In this document: piece after piece, positions 8,020-15,427 of the stretch
How the letters are laid out: every line of letters starts with the position of its first letter
Numbering within the stretch: the stretch's first letter is position 1
Notes under the pieces: model-generated
Database searches by the model: none
What the model was told of the DNA's origin: nothing
What the model saw: only the letters and a program-made list of their open reading frames with translations
IMG/VR virus record: IMGVR_UViG_3300020123_000153
Location: 1 to 44,128 of that record
Origin: a virus
Direction: 5' to 3' (one strand)
DNA: 44,128 nucleotides
Program-made: the position numbers and the translations under genes

Positions 8020-8414
8020 CAATCGACTGTCTCCGCTAAGGCTCCACTGTTGAACTGGAACGTGTTCGAGGTATTGACCGTCACATCCGAGGATAGCTGC
8101 GCGTAGGTCAATACGTTGCCGGCCGTACTCGCATCCATAACCCCCACATATCGAATCGTCCCCCACCCCGCAGTCGCGGTCGGGAAGGTGGTCGTGGTCG
8201 CCGATCCATCACCATCAGTGGGAGCACCGAAGGTCAGCGCGACTCGAGCATAGGAGCCGCCCGTCACCTCGTTAGTGAGGGTGCCCGCTTTCAACTCGGC
8301 CAGGGAGGCGGTCGAGGTGAAGAGTGCCGCATAGACCGTCGTGGGACTGGTGTAGGCCGTATTGCGATAGACGTGATTCGCGATCTTGTTCGCGAGGTAA
8401 GTCGATGCGGGCAT
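8019..8414 (-). CDS. Virion-cluster protein (131 aa)
   Basis: The protein opens with an N-terminal helix (MPASTYLANKIANHVYRNTA) and then 'PTTVYAALFTSTAS', followed by Gly/Thr-rich beta sequence with 'YARVALTFGAPT'. This layout is typical of a widespread small phage tail-associated protein of about 130 residues. Its stop codon abuts the HNH gene promoter region. Function is unknown beyond a probable place in the virion. Confidence 0.8.
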   Translation of the reverse strand: MPASTYLANKIANHVYRNTAYTSPTTVYAALFTSTASLAELKAGTLTNEVTGGSYARVALTFGAPTDGDGSATTTTFPTATAGWGTIRYVGVMDASTAGNVLTYAQLSSDVTVNTSNTFQFNSGALAETVD

Positions 8415-8425
8415 GGAGGGCTCCG

Positions 8426-8923
8426 TCAGATCAGCAAGTAGGTGAGATGCCCCCGGACGCCCACAGCAGCCCCGAGGTTGAGATTGAGCGCGGTATTGGC
8501 AGCGGTTTCGAACCAGCCGGCCGGATTGAAAGGCGCGACAACGCCGCCATTGGCGGCCAATGACATGGGGCCTGTCACATCCGTACTGCCGTTCTGAAAC
8601 TTCGCCGTGACAGCCGCATCTGCCACCAGTACATACGCGGTAACGCGAATCTTGTGAGTCGCATCGGCTGCCACAATGGCCGTCTGGCCACTGGCGCTGT
8701 CGGAGATACTGGCGAATTTCGGCGTGACGATCGTTCCCACGTTGGACATCTGTGAGGATTCAATCGTCGCCTGCACCGGCAGCGGCTGCGCAACCTGCGT
8801 GTCAGTTCCAGTGCCATCCGCACCCCATACAGGCTTGACACGTTGAACATGGCCGGCAGCCCCGAGATCATCCGTGTTGACTGTAGTGCCGGAACCGGCC
8901 GTAATTTGAATCCCATCAGCCAC
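8426..8923 (-). CDS. Beta-rich virion protein (165 aa)
   Basis: Residues about 70-165 alternate hydrophobic and small polar residues (e.g. TAYVLVADAAVTAKFQNGSTDVTG) and end in a 'GAAVGVRGHLTYLLI' strand. This resembles phage capsid-decoration or surface proteins, in which the same 'A-x-V-x-F-x-x-G' strands are seen. The 11-nt gap to the upstream gene contains a possible ribosome site. No catalytic motif is visible. Confidence 0.75.
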   Translation of the reverse strand: MADGIQITAGSGTTVNTDDLGAAGHVQRVKPVWGADGTGTDTQVAQPLPVQATIESSQMSNVGTIVTPKFASISDSASGQTAIVAADATHKIRVTAYVLVADAAVTAKFQNGSTDVTGPMSLAANGGVVAPFNPAGWFETAANTALNLNLGAAVGVRGHLTYLLI

Positions 8924-8933
8924 AACGATGCTC

Positions 8934-9641
8934 CTACGTACCGACGCCTAACAGTGAACGGGATGGAACAATGATCGGTGAGCCGAGCTTCAACACAACA
9001 CCGAAGCCTTGCGTGTTCTGCGCCGAACCCTCATTAATGCTCATGGTCAATGTTTGATTGAGCGCGACCGTCGCTTTCGACGTCTGGATGCAGTAACACC
9101 AAATCACATCCTGGGTTCCGCCATTGGGATTGGCGAACCCGTTGGTAAACTTGGTGAAGGTCGAGGGCGCAGCCCCAAACGTCGCTCCATCGGACGTGCT
9201 GGTCTTGCGCATCCGACCCGCCATGATCACAAGACTGTTGTCATTGGTCGGCGCCAACGATCCGCCGTTGAACACGATGACACTCGTGCTCGTGGAAGCC
9301 CGCTCCGTGTACTTGTCGTTGATCGTGGCCAGATCCGTATTGGGACCGCCGGAAAAGGCTGCAATATCCGCAGCCGTCGTACCAGAGGACCAGGCGAATG
9401 TCGGGACCGTATCTCCTGCCTGTGCCCAACGCCCATACAACATCAACGCTGCTGCGCTACTGGTCGTGATGAGCCGTGTCCAGCCGGATGGATCGGTCGC
9501 GGTCGGAGTTCCAGTCGCATTCGTCATCGTGACGCCCAGAAACAAATCCCCGGACTGCCATCCCGAGGGCAAGGAGGCGGGCGTTACGGACGTCGTGGAG
9601 GATGTGGCCATCCCCACACTGGCGCGCAGGGAATAAGTCAC
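8934..9641 (-). CDS. Lectin-like beta-sandwich virion protein (235 aa)
   Basis: Rich in Thr, Ser, Ala and Gly with hallmarks of exposed phage beta-sandwich proteins: 'LPSGWQSGDLFLGVTMTN', 'DPSGWTRLI' and 'NDNSLVIMAGRM' read as the successive strands of a lectin-type jelly roll. The C-terminus ends in LLGVGT. It overlaps the 778-aa gene by 4 nt, so the two are coupled. It may be an accessory of that fibre. Similarity in style to the 306-aa protein at 1153-2073 is noted but not proven. Confidence 0.75.
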   Translation of the reverse strand: MTYSLRASVGMATSSTTSVTPASLPSGWQSGDLFLGVTMTNATGTPTATDPSGWTRLITTSSAAALMLYGRWAQAGDTVPTFAWSSGTTAADIAAFSGGPNTDLATINDKYTERASTSTSVIVFNGGSLAPTNDNSLVIMAGRMRKTSTSDGATFGAAPSTFTKFTNGFANPNGGTQDVIWCYCIQTSKATVALNQTLTMSINEGSAQNTQGFGVVLKLGSPIIVPSRSLLGVGT

Positions 9642-11974
9642 TTACCGAACCAACCGAGCGCCAATGTCACGATGCCAGAGGCCTGCGCCTGCCAGAGGCA
9701 CTTATAAAATGCGTTTTGCAACACCCCAATCGCGGCAGAAGATCCAGCAAATCCTGCTTGCGGCACCATGAAGTGAGACCGAGGGACTTTGTACAACTGA
9801 TAAGTGTTAGCGATCACGGTCCCACCCGCCACGTAGGAGGCGAGTTTGAGTTCACCGCCACTCAAATTGCCCGCAGGAGCCCCACCTGGTTGCATCTTCA
9901 AATCCCCTACGACCTCGCCATGCATCAGGATGTTGATGGATGCGTTGGTGGTCTTCAGCAGAAAGTAGATGTAATCGCAGTCACCCACTTGTTGGTTATA
10001 CGTGGGATAGTTGCAACCGGTGGTGGGCAGAAAGTAACCGCCGCCAGCGGCTGACATGTCGATCGTGCATACGAAACCATACGTCGCATCCGCCACGGCA
10101 TAGTTAGTCGGGTATCCACTCGAAAGATCCCCGCCCCATTTGAACCCGCCACCCACGCCCGTGTTTGAGCCGGAGGGCGAGACAACCGACTTCCCCCCAG
10201 TCAAGCCGTTGAAGAAATACTGCTTGGCGCCCGTCACCCAAGGACTGACATTCCCCTGCGTGTCCACTGCCCGAATGCGATGGGAATACACCGTCGCCGG
10301 CAGATATTGCCCTGCCGTGGGTCCATAGGTACTGCCGACACTGTTAGGACAGCTCAAATCCTTGAAACGCGTGCCCTGCGTATCCGCGGCAGCGGTACTG
10401 ATGGAGGCGCCACCCGTGGGCGTCGTCCATGTGGAGCCATTATCCGTCGAGTGCTGTACCTCGTAATGGGCAATCGGAAACGCACCGGCCACCGCATTGG
10501 GCCAACCCAAGTAAATGGAGCCTTCGTTCGGTACGTTGTAGGACGGATCGGCTCCGTTAGTACGAAACGTCGAGGCTCCCTGGGCCGTCTGTCCCTGCAG
10601 CGTGACGAAGAAATCAGCGGGTGCTTGGGGTCCGCCGTCATACTGAAAGCCATCGTTCGGCGCCGTTGCTCGAGTGGCCGGTAGCGTGCCGTTCTGGATG
10701 TTGGTCTGAATGCCACTCCAGGAGTTGACATCCGTCCAGATCATGATCTGCGGATCAACCGTATTCTGCGCAAGCGTAAAGATGGCCTGCGGCGTGGACG
10801 GGTTGACGTTCTGAAACAACGCCTCGATCTGCGACCGGAACATCAGGACGTTCCGGTAGTCAATACCACCGGTGTTGCCCTGATAGACCTCGTTCACGGT
10901 CGGATCTTTGCCCGCCGTGCTGGTCGGTCCCGGTCCCGCGGGATCCGGACCTCCGACACTGATTCCGCCCAGGCTCTTGAAGTAAGTCAGCAGATCCTGG
11001 AGCTGCAAAGCGGTGGTGGCAAAGTCCACCGCATTCACGTAATCCACCATCACGTGAATCAGCGTGTAGGGCAATGCTGCCCGTGTCGCAGCAGCGACTG
11101 ACTTCAGATTCTTGTAGTACTGCGAATACTGCGCGCTCGATATCCCGCCGAGGAGCAGGACCGACTCACCGCCGATCTGCACCTGCGCAAGGCTGGTGTT
11201 GTCCTTGTACCGTGCCCCGAAGGCCTGCCAGAACGGGATCCAGGCGTTGTTGGTGTAGTTGAGATCCCACACCTTGGCCAACGAACAGCTGCTGCTATCC
11301 GCCGCCGCACAATAGCCGGCGGTAATCCACCAGGGCGGAAAGGTGTTGGCCGCAATCGAACCGCTGGCGGTGGAGAAATTGCGATCAGCCAGCTGGAAGA
11401 TGAACTGCTTACCCTTGGCCGCGCAGTTCGCCAGAATGGAATCAATTTGCGTCCAGACGTAGTTCGGCCCACTCGTGCCGTTGTCGAAGTACTGCGCATA
11501 CCCCGACATGCACACGCCGGTCACTTTGGACTGCAGCGCATTCAACACCGTGGTGACCGAGCTCACCGCCGCGGCATCGAAGTGGTAGCTGTTATTGCGG
11601 TAGTAGTGCCCGACCGCGTTCGCGAATCGGAAGACGTTGCCTTGCGGCACACATCCGACGGGGGTTGAGCTATTGCCCGTCTGGTACTGGTCGAACGCCT
11701 CCACTCGGTAGAACTGCGTACCCGAGAGAGTGTCCGGCAGGCTCGTGGCCGTCGTGGTGGCGATGAGGGTCGATTGCGAGCCCGCGGTAGCTCCGCGGTA
11801 GACCCGATAGCCGGCGATCACGGATTGACCCGTAGGCACGGGCGGGGTCCAGCTCAATGTCGCCGTAGAACCGCTCACGGAGGCTTGCAGACTGGGGGCG
11901 GCGAGCACGGAGGTGAGCGTGCGCACCGCGGTCAATTGCATGTCAGCGATCGCCTTAGGGAGCTTGGCGGCCAT
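9638..11974 (-). CDS. Large FN3-containing tail protein with possible glycosidase-like core
   Basis: The 778-aa protein is modular. Residues about 25-110 form a fibronectin type III domain (ATLSWTPPVPTGQSVIAGYRVYRG). Residues about 115-430 look like a TIM-barrel-type core, with 'YAQYFDNGTSGPNYVWTQIDSIL', 'FPPWWITAG' and 'QIGGESVLLL', whose acidic E could be catalytic. A second FN3 unit lies near 490-590 (HYEVQHSTDNGSTW). The last 170 residues are beta-rich with several Cys. The layout suggests a receptor-binding or polysaccharide-degrading tail fibre. Enzyme activity is inference. The ribosome site is weak. Confidence 0.75.
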   Translation of the reverse strand: MAAKLPKAIADMQLTAVRTLTSVLAAPSLQASVSGSTATLSWTPPVPTGQSVIAGYRVYRGATAGSQSTLIATTTATSLPDTLSGTQFYRVEAFDQYQTGNSSTPVGCVPQGNVFRFANAVGHYYRNNSYHFDAAAVSSVTTVLNALQSKVTGVCMSGYAQYFDNGTSGPNYVWTQIDSILANCAAKGKQFIFQLADRNFSTASGSIAANTFPPWWITAGYCAAADSSSCSLAKVWDLNYTNNAWIPFWQAFGARYKDNTSLAQVQIGGESVLLLGGISSAQYSQYYKNLKSVAAATRAALPYTLIHVMVDYVNAVDFATTALQLQDLLTYFKSLGGISVGGPDPAGPGPTSTAGKDPTVNEVYQGNTGGIDYRNVLMFRSQIEALFQNVNPSTPQAIFTLAQNTVDPQIMIWTDVNSWSGIQTNIQNGTLPATRATAPNDGFQYDGGPQAPADFFVTLQGQTAQGASTFRTNGADPSYNVPNEGSIYLGWPNAVAGAFPIAHYEVQHSTDNGSTWTTPTGGASISTAAADTQGTRFKDLSCPNSVGSTYGPTAGQYLPATVYSHRIRAVDTQGNVSPWVTGAKQYFFNGLTGGKSVVSPSGSNTGVGGGFKWGGDLSSGYPTNYAVADATYGFVCTIDMSAAGGGYFLPTTGCNYPTYNQQVGDCDYIYFLLKTTNASINILMHGEVVGDLKMQPGGAPAGNLSGGELKLASYVAGGTVIANTYQLYKVPRSHFMVPQAGFAGSSAAIGVLQNAFYKCLWQAQASGIVTLALGWFGK

Positions 11975-12054
11975 CGGTCATTCGCCGAGGCGGCCGGTTG
12001 GGAGCGTGCACGTAGGTCTGGGACCCTGCCCGAGCCAGTAAAACAGCCACGAAC

Positions 12055-12384
12055 TCAGGCAGCGATAAAATCCAAGATGGGACTCGGCACCTTGGCGGCG
12101 ATCGTGAACGCGAATTCATTACCCCACTTCGAGACCGCCCCATCCTTCGTGAGCGAGCGCGCCGCAGCAAACCAGCTACCGATCGCAAGATTTGTGGGTA
12201 AAGCTCCGGTCTGCTTGCCGGCGGTCTCCGTGAGGTTCACGTCATCCGCAATGATGGTGTACGTGCCCGACACCTGCCCGAAGCCGTACTGGTACTTGGT
12301 GATGGTGCCCGCAGGAATGGCCGTGCCATCCTCGAAAGTGGCGGGCGCGGTAAAGCTCGCCGTAACCGGGTTGGTCACAGACAT
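12055..12384 (-). CDS. Small Ig-like virion protein (109 aa)
   Basis: The sequence (MSVTNPVTASFTAPATFEDGTAIPAGTITKYQYGFGQVSGTYTIIADD...) has the strand spacing of an Ig/FN3-like domain of the type carried by phage tail proteins. It is the first gene after the terminator at 12403-12423 and would be the first product of a Q-dependent late transcript. A ribosome site (TGGAGCC) precedes the ATG at 12384. Precise function is unknown. Confidence 0.75.
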   Translation of the reverse strand: MSVTNPVTASFTAPATFEDGTAIPAGTITKYQYGFGQVSGTYTIIADDVNLTETAGKQTGALPTNLAIGSWFAAARSLTKDGAVSKWGNEFAFTIAAKVPSPILDFIAA

Positions 12385-12402
12385 TTCAGGCTCCAGAAAT
12401 GC

Positions 12403-12423
12403 AAAACCCCGCGCGAGGCGGGG
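12403..12423 (-). terminator. Rho-independent terminator upstream of late structural genes
   Basis: On the minus strand the stem CCCCGC/GCGGGG (12423-12418 with 12412-12407) has a 5-base loop and is followed by TTTT (12406-12403). It lies between the antiterminator-like gene region and the first beta-rich virion gene, where a Q-controlled phage would put its leader terminator. Confidence 0.75.
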
Positions 12424-12463
12424 TCTGGGAGATGAGACTATTTCGGGCGTACCGCGGCGCGCG

Positions 12464-12510
12464 GTTGCGGGTGTTCTATTTTACGCGATCCGGTATATCG
12501 AACCCGCAAC
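12464..12510 (-). promoter_or_regulatory. Inverted repeat around a candidate late promoter
   Basis: A perfect 9-bp inverted repeat, GTTGCGGGT at 12464-12472 and ACCCGCAAC at 12502-12510, encloses a -10-like TAAAAT on the minus strand (12483-12478). No good -35 is present, as in activator-dependent promoters. The predicted transcript would start about 50-60 nt before the terminator at 12423. The arms could bind a dimeric regulator or fold in RNA. Confidence 0.5.
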
Positions 12511-12516
12511 AATTCG

Positions 12517-12786
12517 TCAAGATTCGGATGAACGCGGACCGCAGACGGAGCAATCTGGATAATTGACGCACTGATCAGGCTCGTGGGCCGTGGGCGATTC
12601 CACATCCGACACGAGATAGAACCAAGTACCGCTGGGGAAGCTTACCTCCTCTGCGCCCTCGTCGTACATCTGGCCCAACATACCGAGAGTTTCGAATCGG
12701 TATTTCTTCAAATCCTCACCTGTAGCAGCCGCAATAACGTCCGGTGCCGACTCTCCTGGAATTTCCATAGGGTGAAATTTAGGCAT
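12517..12786 (-). CDS. Hypothetical protein (89 aa)
   Basis: No family is recognised. The protein is acidic with a central 'KYRFETLGMLGQMYDEGAEEVSFPSGTWFYLVSD' region that looks folded and a C-terminal Cys cluster (CVNYPDCSVC) that could bind a metal. It overlaps the 3' end of the antiterminator-like gene by 79 nt. An AAGG sits very close to the ATG at 12786; the in-frame ATG at 12768 is an alternative start. It ends just before the inverted repeat at the candidate late promoter. Confidence 0.6.
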   Translation of the reverse strand: MPKFHPMEIPGESAPDVIAAATGEDLKKYRFETLGMLGQMYDEGAEEVSFPSGTWFYLVSDVESPTAHEPDQCVNYPDCSVCGPRSSES

Positions 12787-13127
12787 ACCTTCAAGCCGTT
12801 TTCCAGTGAGCGCGCGGACATATTCAGTTTACGCGCAATCACCTCCGTCGGCTGCGGCGTTCGATACCACGCCACGATCACCTGATTGGTCCGTTTCGGC
12901 AGCCGAAGGATAATCTGATCCACCACCGTCGCGGTATCGTCATCCAGCGGCGGTGGCTTCGAGGTTCTGGGATTGTCGTCCCACGCCTCAGACGGTAAGC
13001 CAGTGCCGATGGAAACATCCCAACGTTGCAGGATGCGATCCACCGGCAGCAGCTCCTTCGGCAGTACGCCGCCTGCGCCTTCTTCGAGCAGGCCTTCCAA
13101 GGCCCTACGGACGCTTCTGGCGTACAT
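12708..13127 (-). CDS. Q-like antiterminator or sigma-like late regulator
   Basis: The 139-aa protein has the layout of phage antitermination Q proteins. An N-terminal part has a conserved W (W36), an acidic DDDTATVVDQIILRLP (about 62-77) follows, then 'VIVAWYRTPQPTEVIARKLNMSARSLENGLKVCLNF' (about 83-118), an HTH of sigma-70 region 4 type. Q proteins bind DNA at the late promoter and let RNA polymerase read through the leader terminator. Its location just upstream of an inverted repeat, a candidate -10 and the terminator at 12403-12423 supports this role. Family identity is judged by eye. Confidence 0.65.
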   Translation of the reverse strand: MYARSVRRALEGLLEEGAGGVLPKELLPVDRILQRWDVSIGTGLPSEAWDDNPRTSKPPPLDDDTATVVDQIILRLPKRTNQVIVAWYRTPQPTEVIARKLNMSARSLENGLKVCLNFTLWKFQESRHRTLLRLLQVRI

Positions 13128-13129
13128 AG

Positions 13130-13537
13130 TTACGGCGTGGCCGGATCGGGAACCAGCTGGTCAACCTCCTGAAGCTTGCCACTCAGCGCATCGGAGGAGG
13201 CCTTCAGTCTGTCCGCCGAAGCATCCACCTTCGCCAAGGCCGCATCCACTTCGGGACTGGTCGCGCCCCCGGCGGAGATGATCGCGGTCAGATTCGCAAC
13301 AGCCGTGATGAGCGTCTGCGTTTCCGTACCGATCTTCCCGGCCTCGGTAATCGCGCCGTCCAACTTGTCGCCAACGCTGACCAATGTGGTGTTGAGTGCT
13401 TCCAGCTTGTCAGCTACTTCTTTCTGCGTTGCCACGATGTGTTCCACCTTTTGCAAAATTAGTTTGAGTAACGGGTTGTCCTGGTTGTGCGCGTTCAGTA
13501 TGTGCACAACTTCACTTTGGTCAATCTCGATTTTCAT
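13130..13537 (-). CDS. Coiled-coil protein (135 aa)
   Basis: The likely start is ATG at 13537 (MKIEIDQSEV), whose first base overlaps the TGA of the nuclease gene; an upstream in-frame start at 13552 adds five residues. Residues about 25-130 form long amphipathic heptads (EVADKLEALNTTLVSVGDKLDGAI). No signal peptide or membrane segment is seen. Similar coiled-coil proteins are often encoded in phage clusters with unknown roles. Function not assigned. Confidence 0.75.
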   Translation of the reverse strand: MKIEIDQSEVVHILNAHNQDNPLLKLILQKVEHIVATQKEVADKLEALNTTLVSVGDKLDGAITEAGKIGTETQTLITAVANLTAIISAGGATSPEVDAALAKVDASADRLKASSDALSGKLQEVDQLVPDPATP

Positions 13538-13821
13538 GCGTTCTCCAGCCACAGGAGTGCCGCGTCCAACGTGAGCACCACAGGTGTCTGAGTGTCGGCC
13601 AAGAATTCCTCCTGCTTGAGTTGATCGTTACGTTTGCGACGCTTACCCGTACTCGTCGGTGTTTTACATTCGAGCGTTTGCCACAGAAACCGCTGTGCTT
13701 TCTTCGACCAGAATCGCACGAGCAAATCACACGGCTCGCCGATAATCCAAACCTTGTAGCCAACCCCACGCAGTCCCTCCACGATCGGACCCGCACTGTG
13801 ATCAGCCCGATGACGTCTCAC
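13534..13821 (-). CDS. VRR-NUC-like PD-(D/E)XK nuclease (95 aa)
   Basis: A minimal nuclease of the VRR-NUC type: 'GYKVWIIGEPCDLLVRF' carries the motif Asp (D32), 'FLWQTLECKTP' the E-x-K pair (E51, K53), and 'NDQLKQEEFL' the conserved Gln. The length fits stand-alone phage VRR-NUC proteins, which act on structured DNA such as four-way junctions. It starts at GTG 13821, overlapping the upstream TGA (GTGA). Confidence 0.85.
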   Translation of the reverse strand: MRRHRADHSAGPIVEGLRGVGYKVWIIGEPCDLLVRFWSKKAQRFLWQTLECKTPTSTGKRRKRNDQLKQEEFLADTQTPVVLTLDAALLWLENA

Positions 13822-13991
13822 GTCGGCCCCTTCTCCCGCTCAGCGCACAGCTGGCGGAAATGCGCAATCCCCGCCTTCAAATAGCAGTACTGCGGGTCCG
13901 CCTCGTCAGGTCCCGACATCCGCGCAAGCCAGCGATCCCACATCTTGCGGGTGAAGGGCGTCTTCATGCCTGCGCGCAGTGAGGTCCTCAT
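13818..13991 (-). CDS. Hypothetical protein (57 aa)
   Basis: A short ORF (MRTSLRAGMKTPFTRKMWDRWLARMSGPDEADPQYC...) that starts inside the stop of the 32-aa ORF (ATGA) and ends inside the start of the VRR-NUC gene (GTGA). The double coupling supports real translation. It is basic at the N-terminus, with a C-terminal helix 'IAHFRQLCAEREKG'. A shorter form could start at ATG 13967. No function can be assigned. Confidence 0.65.
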   Translation of the reverse strand: MRTSLRAGMKTPFTRKMWDRWLARMSGPDEADPQYCYLKAGIAHFRQLCAEREKGPT

Positions 13992-14086
13992 ACCTTCGCC
14001 TTGCGCTTAAGTTCCTCCTGCCTCTGCGGCGTCAGATGCGCAATCGATCGAAGAAACTCCTGCCACTCTCGTTTTTGCTTGCTCAT
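13988..14086 (-). CDS. Tiny basic ORF (32 aa)
   Basis: MSKQKREWQEFLRSIAHLTP plus a basic helical tail. A very strong ribosome site, AGGGGGT, lies 5-7 nt before the ATG, and its stop is coupled (ATGA) to the next gene. It overlaps the 3' end of the 126-aa gene in another frame. It may encode a small basic peptide or act as a translational relay. Confidence 0.6.
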   Translation of the reverse strand: MSKQKREWQEFLRSIAHLTPQRQEELKRKAKV

Positions 14087-14387
14087 GTTGACCCCCTAAA
14101 TAATGCGATTCACAGTGAGTACGTGCGATCTCAACATCCGCCGAGTAACCCAACAGCTTCTTGGCATGCCATGCCCAGTACATCGCCTGCCCTTTGGTGA
14201 GGGTCTTGCGAATCTCGTAGTCCGTTCCCGCCGCAGTCTGGTGTCCGGTGTCATCTGCGTTGCGCACCGGCTTGTTCCACTGCAGTTGCGCGCGAGCGGC
14301 GGATCGTTCCTTTAACAGCGCCATCATTTGACCTTGGGTCTTCAGTTTCGGCTCGGGCGGGGTTAGCGCTGATTTTGGGTATGCCAT
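14007..14387 (-). CDS. Hypothetical protein (126 aa)
   Basis: The first 95 residues look like a genuine soluble protein (KTQGQMMALLKERSAARAQL; TLTKGQAMYWAWHAKKLLGY). The last 30 residues overlap the 32-aa ORF and are of lower quality. No family is recognised. It is the first gene downstream (minus strand) of the tandem DnaA-box-like sites at 14425-14445. Confidence 0.6.
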   Translation of the reverse strand: MAYPKSALTPPEPKLKTQGQMMALLKERSAARAQLQWNKPVRNADDTGHQTAAGTDYEIRKTLTKGQAMYWAWHAKKLLGYSADVEIARTHCESHYLGGQHEQAKTRVAGVSSIDCASDAAEAGGT

Positions 14388-14424
14388 GGCTCGTTTCTTG
14401 CTTAACCATCTGGTAAAGTACGGC

Positions 14425-14445
14425 TGTGGACAATCCTGTGGAAAA
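14425..14445 (-). other. Two tandem DnaA-box-like 9-mers
   Basis: On the minus strand the intergenic gap reads TTTTCCACA (14445-14437), three bases, then TTGTCCACA (14433-14425). Each differs from the DnaA box TTATCCACA at one position and they are spaced 12 bp start to start, the arrangement seen in many bacterial origin regions. Two weaker matches lie nearby at 14886-14894 (TTGTCCACT) and 14931-14939 (ATATCCACA), inside a gene. Confidence 0.55.
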
Positions 14446-14450
14446 CCTAC

Positions 14451-14711
14451 TCAAACTGCTCTGCAGCTACCCGGAGGCGTTTCTTGAAACGCAGGTGCCG
14501 TGCTGCCTGAGAGGTCATTGGCTGGCGGCTCTGGAGTCTCGGCGAGCTGCCTAAGCTTCTCGCGCACGCGCTGCCCGATCGCCGTGCATTCGAATTCACA
14601 GGTCGGACACCAGTTACGATCCGAGAGATTGCGAGCCAAGTGATTGCAAGCCTCGCAGACCCGATAGGCCATCGGAGTTCCGTGCTTGAGCAGCTGAATC
14701 TCTTCGCTCAT
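14451..14711 (-). CDS. Zinc-ribbon protein (86 aa)
   Basis: Residues about 17-42 form a zinc ribbon: CEACNHLARN then CPTCEFEC. A helix and a Pro/Ser-rich tail follow. Such small ribbons in phages are often nucleic-acid or polymerase-binding modules. It lies between the nuclease gene and the DnaA-box pair. Function unknown. Confidence 0.7.
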   Translation of the reverse strand: MSEEIQLLKHGTPMAYRVCEACNHLARNLSDRNWCPTCEFECTAIGQRVREKLRQLAETPEPPANDLSGSTAPAFQETPPGSCRAV

Positions 14712-14752
14712 GTCTCAATCCCCCGTGCTTCGCACGTAGCCCCTACTGCTTT

Positions 14753-15106
14753 TCATTGGAGTACATTAAGAGCGACATGCAGATCGACCTCTCGCATGGT
14801 GATCGATGGCTTGCCTCTGGTTGCAATCACTTTCAGCCAAGACCGGCACTGCAACTTCACTGCTGATTTTGTTCGAGGATTGCGGTTGTCCACTTCGATG
14901 CCGACTTCCATCCCGTACTTCTGTGCTTCGATATCCACAAACCCAGCGCGGTAGTCACCCCGTGTCGCTACTCTGACTTCTGTCTTACATCGCCACCCCG
15001 CCAGCACCAACGCTTTCACACAAGCATCACGCGCTCCCTTAGCGTTGTCTGGAACCTTGATTGCACCCAGCACGGATGCAATCTCCACAAGCGCTTGCTC
15101 TCTCAT
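14753..15106 (-). CDS. Probable PD-(D/E)XK-type nuclease (117 aa)
   Basis: The core 'RAGFVDIEAQKYGMEVGIEVDNRNPRTKSAVKLQ' (about residues 53-86) resembles the restriction-endonuclease fold. It has a first Asp (in FVD), a strand 'VGIEVD' in the place of the E-x-K strand, and a conserved S/K in the following helix. The canonical Lys after the Glu is replaced, so catalysis is uncertain. It is the second such fold in the arm after the VRR-NUC protein. The start is ATG 15106. Confidence 0.6.
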   Translation of the reverse strand: MREQALVEIASVLGAIKVPDNAKGARDACVKALVLAGWRCKTEVRVATRGDYRAGFVDIEAQKYGMEVGIEVDNRNPRTKSAVKLQCRSWLKVIATRGKPSITMREVDLHVALNVLQ

Positions 15107-15266
15107 TCGGACCTCTGCTCAGAATCCCTGGATCCAAGACCCCCCCTCCCACCACGCTTAAGCGCAGAGGAATAGGAGGGGCGACCTGACGGCTTTGTTT
15201 AGACTCCCGCCGGCATACAACACCCCCAGGAGTTCAGCTTCCAATTCCGGTCTAGCTGATGGGACC

Positions 15267-15370
15267 TTGAAGTCCGATCGAAACTAATAGATACTGCCTA
15301 TCGTACCGGTTCGGTTGATAGACGCTCTCTCTCAGAACCCCCAGATGGTCTTCTGCCTCTGGGGGTTTTT
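15267..15370 (+). ncRNA. Possible small RNA (promoter-like element to terminator)
   Basis: The promoter-like pair at 15267-15295 would start RNA near 15302, and the terminator ends it at about 15370. The two promoter hexamers each match consensus at 4 of 6 positions. The RNA would be antisense to the gap between two minus-strand genes and codes for nothing. It may instead be just a terminator stopping stray plus-strand transcription. Confidence 0.25.
15336..15370 (+). terminator. Strong Rho-independent terminator
   Basis: A 10-bp perfect stem (AACCCCCAGA at 15336-15345 and TCTGGGGGTT at 15358-15367) with a 12-base loop is followed by T residues to 15370 on the plus strand. On the minus strand no T-tract follows. 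No plus-strand gene lies immediately upstream, which makes its presence odd. Confidence 0.8.
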
Positions 15371-15427
15371 CATTTGGAGAAGCAGCAGGGCAGTCGCCGA
15401 AGGCGAAATCCTGCGTAAAACGAAGGG

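Larger units (their letters stand above)
15107..15427. promoter_or_regulatory. Non-coding gap with plus-strand promoter-like pair and terminator
   Basis: No credible ORF occurs in these 321 bases on either strand. The notable content is a plus-strand -35/-10-like pair (TTGAAG 15267-15272, 17-bp spacer, GATACT 15290-15295), a small hairpin with CTATC and GATAG arms, and the strong terminator at 15336-15370. Together they could make a roughly 70-nt RNA. Confidence 0.5.

Noticed and set aside
9009-9707. 232-codon plus-strand frame
   Set aside because: Antisense to a virion gene; Arg-rich shadow sequence without a ribosome site or neighbours on that strand.
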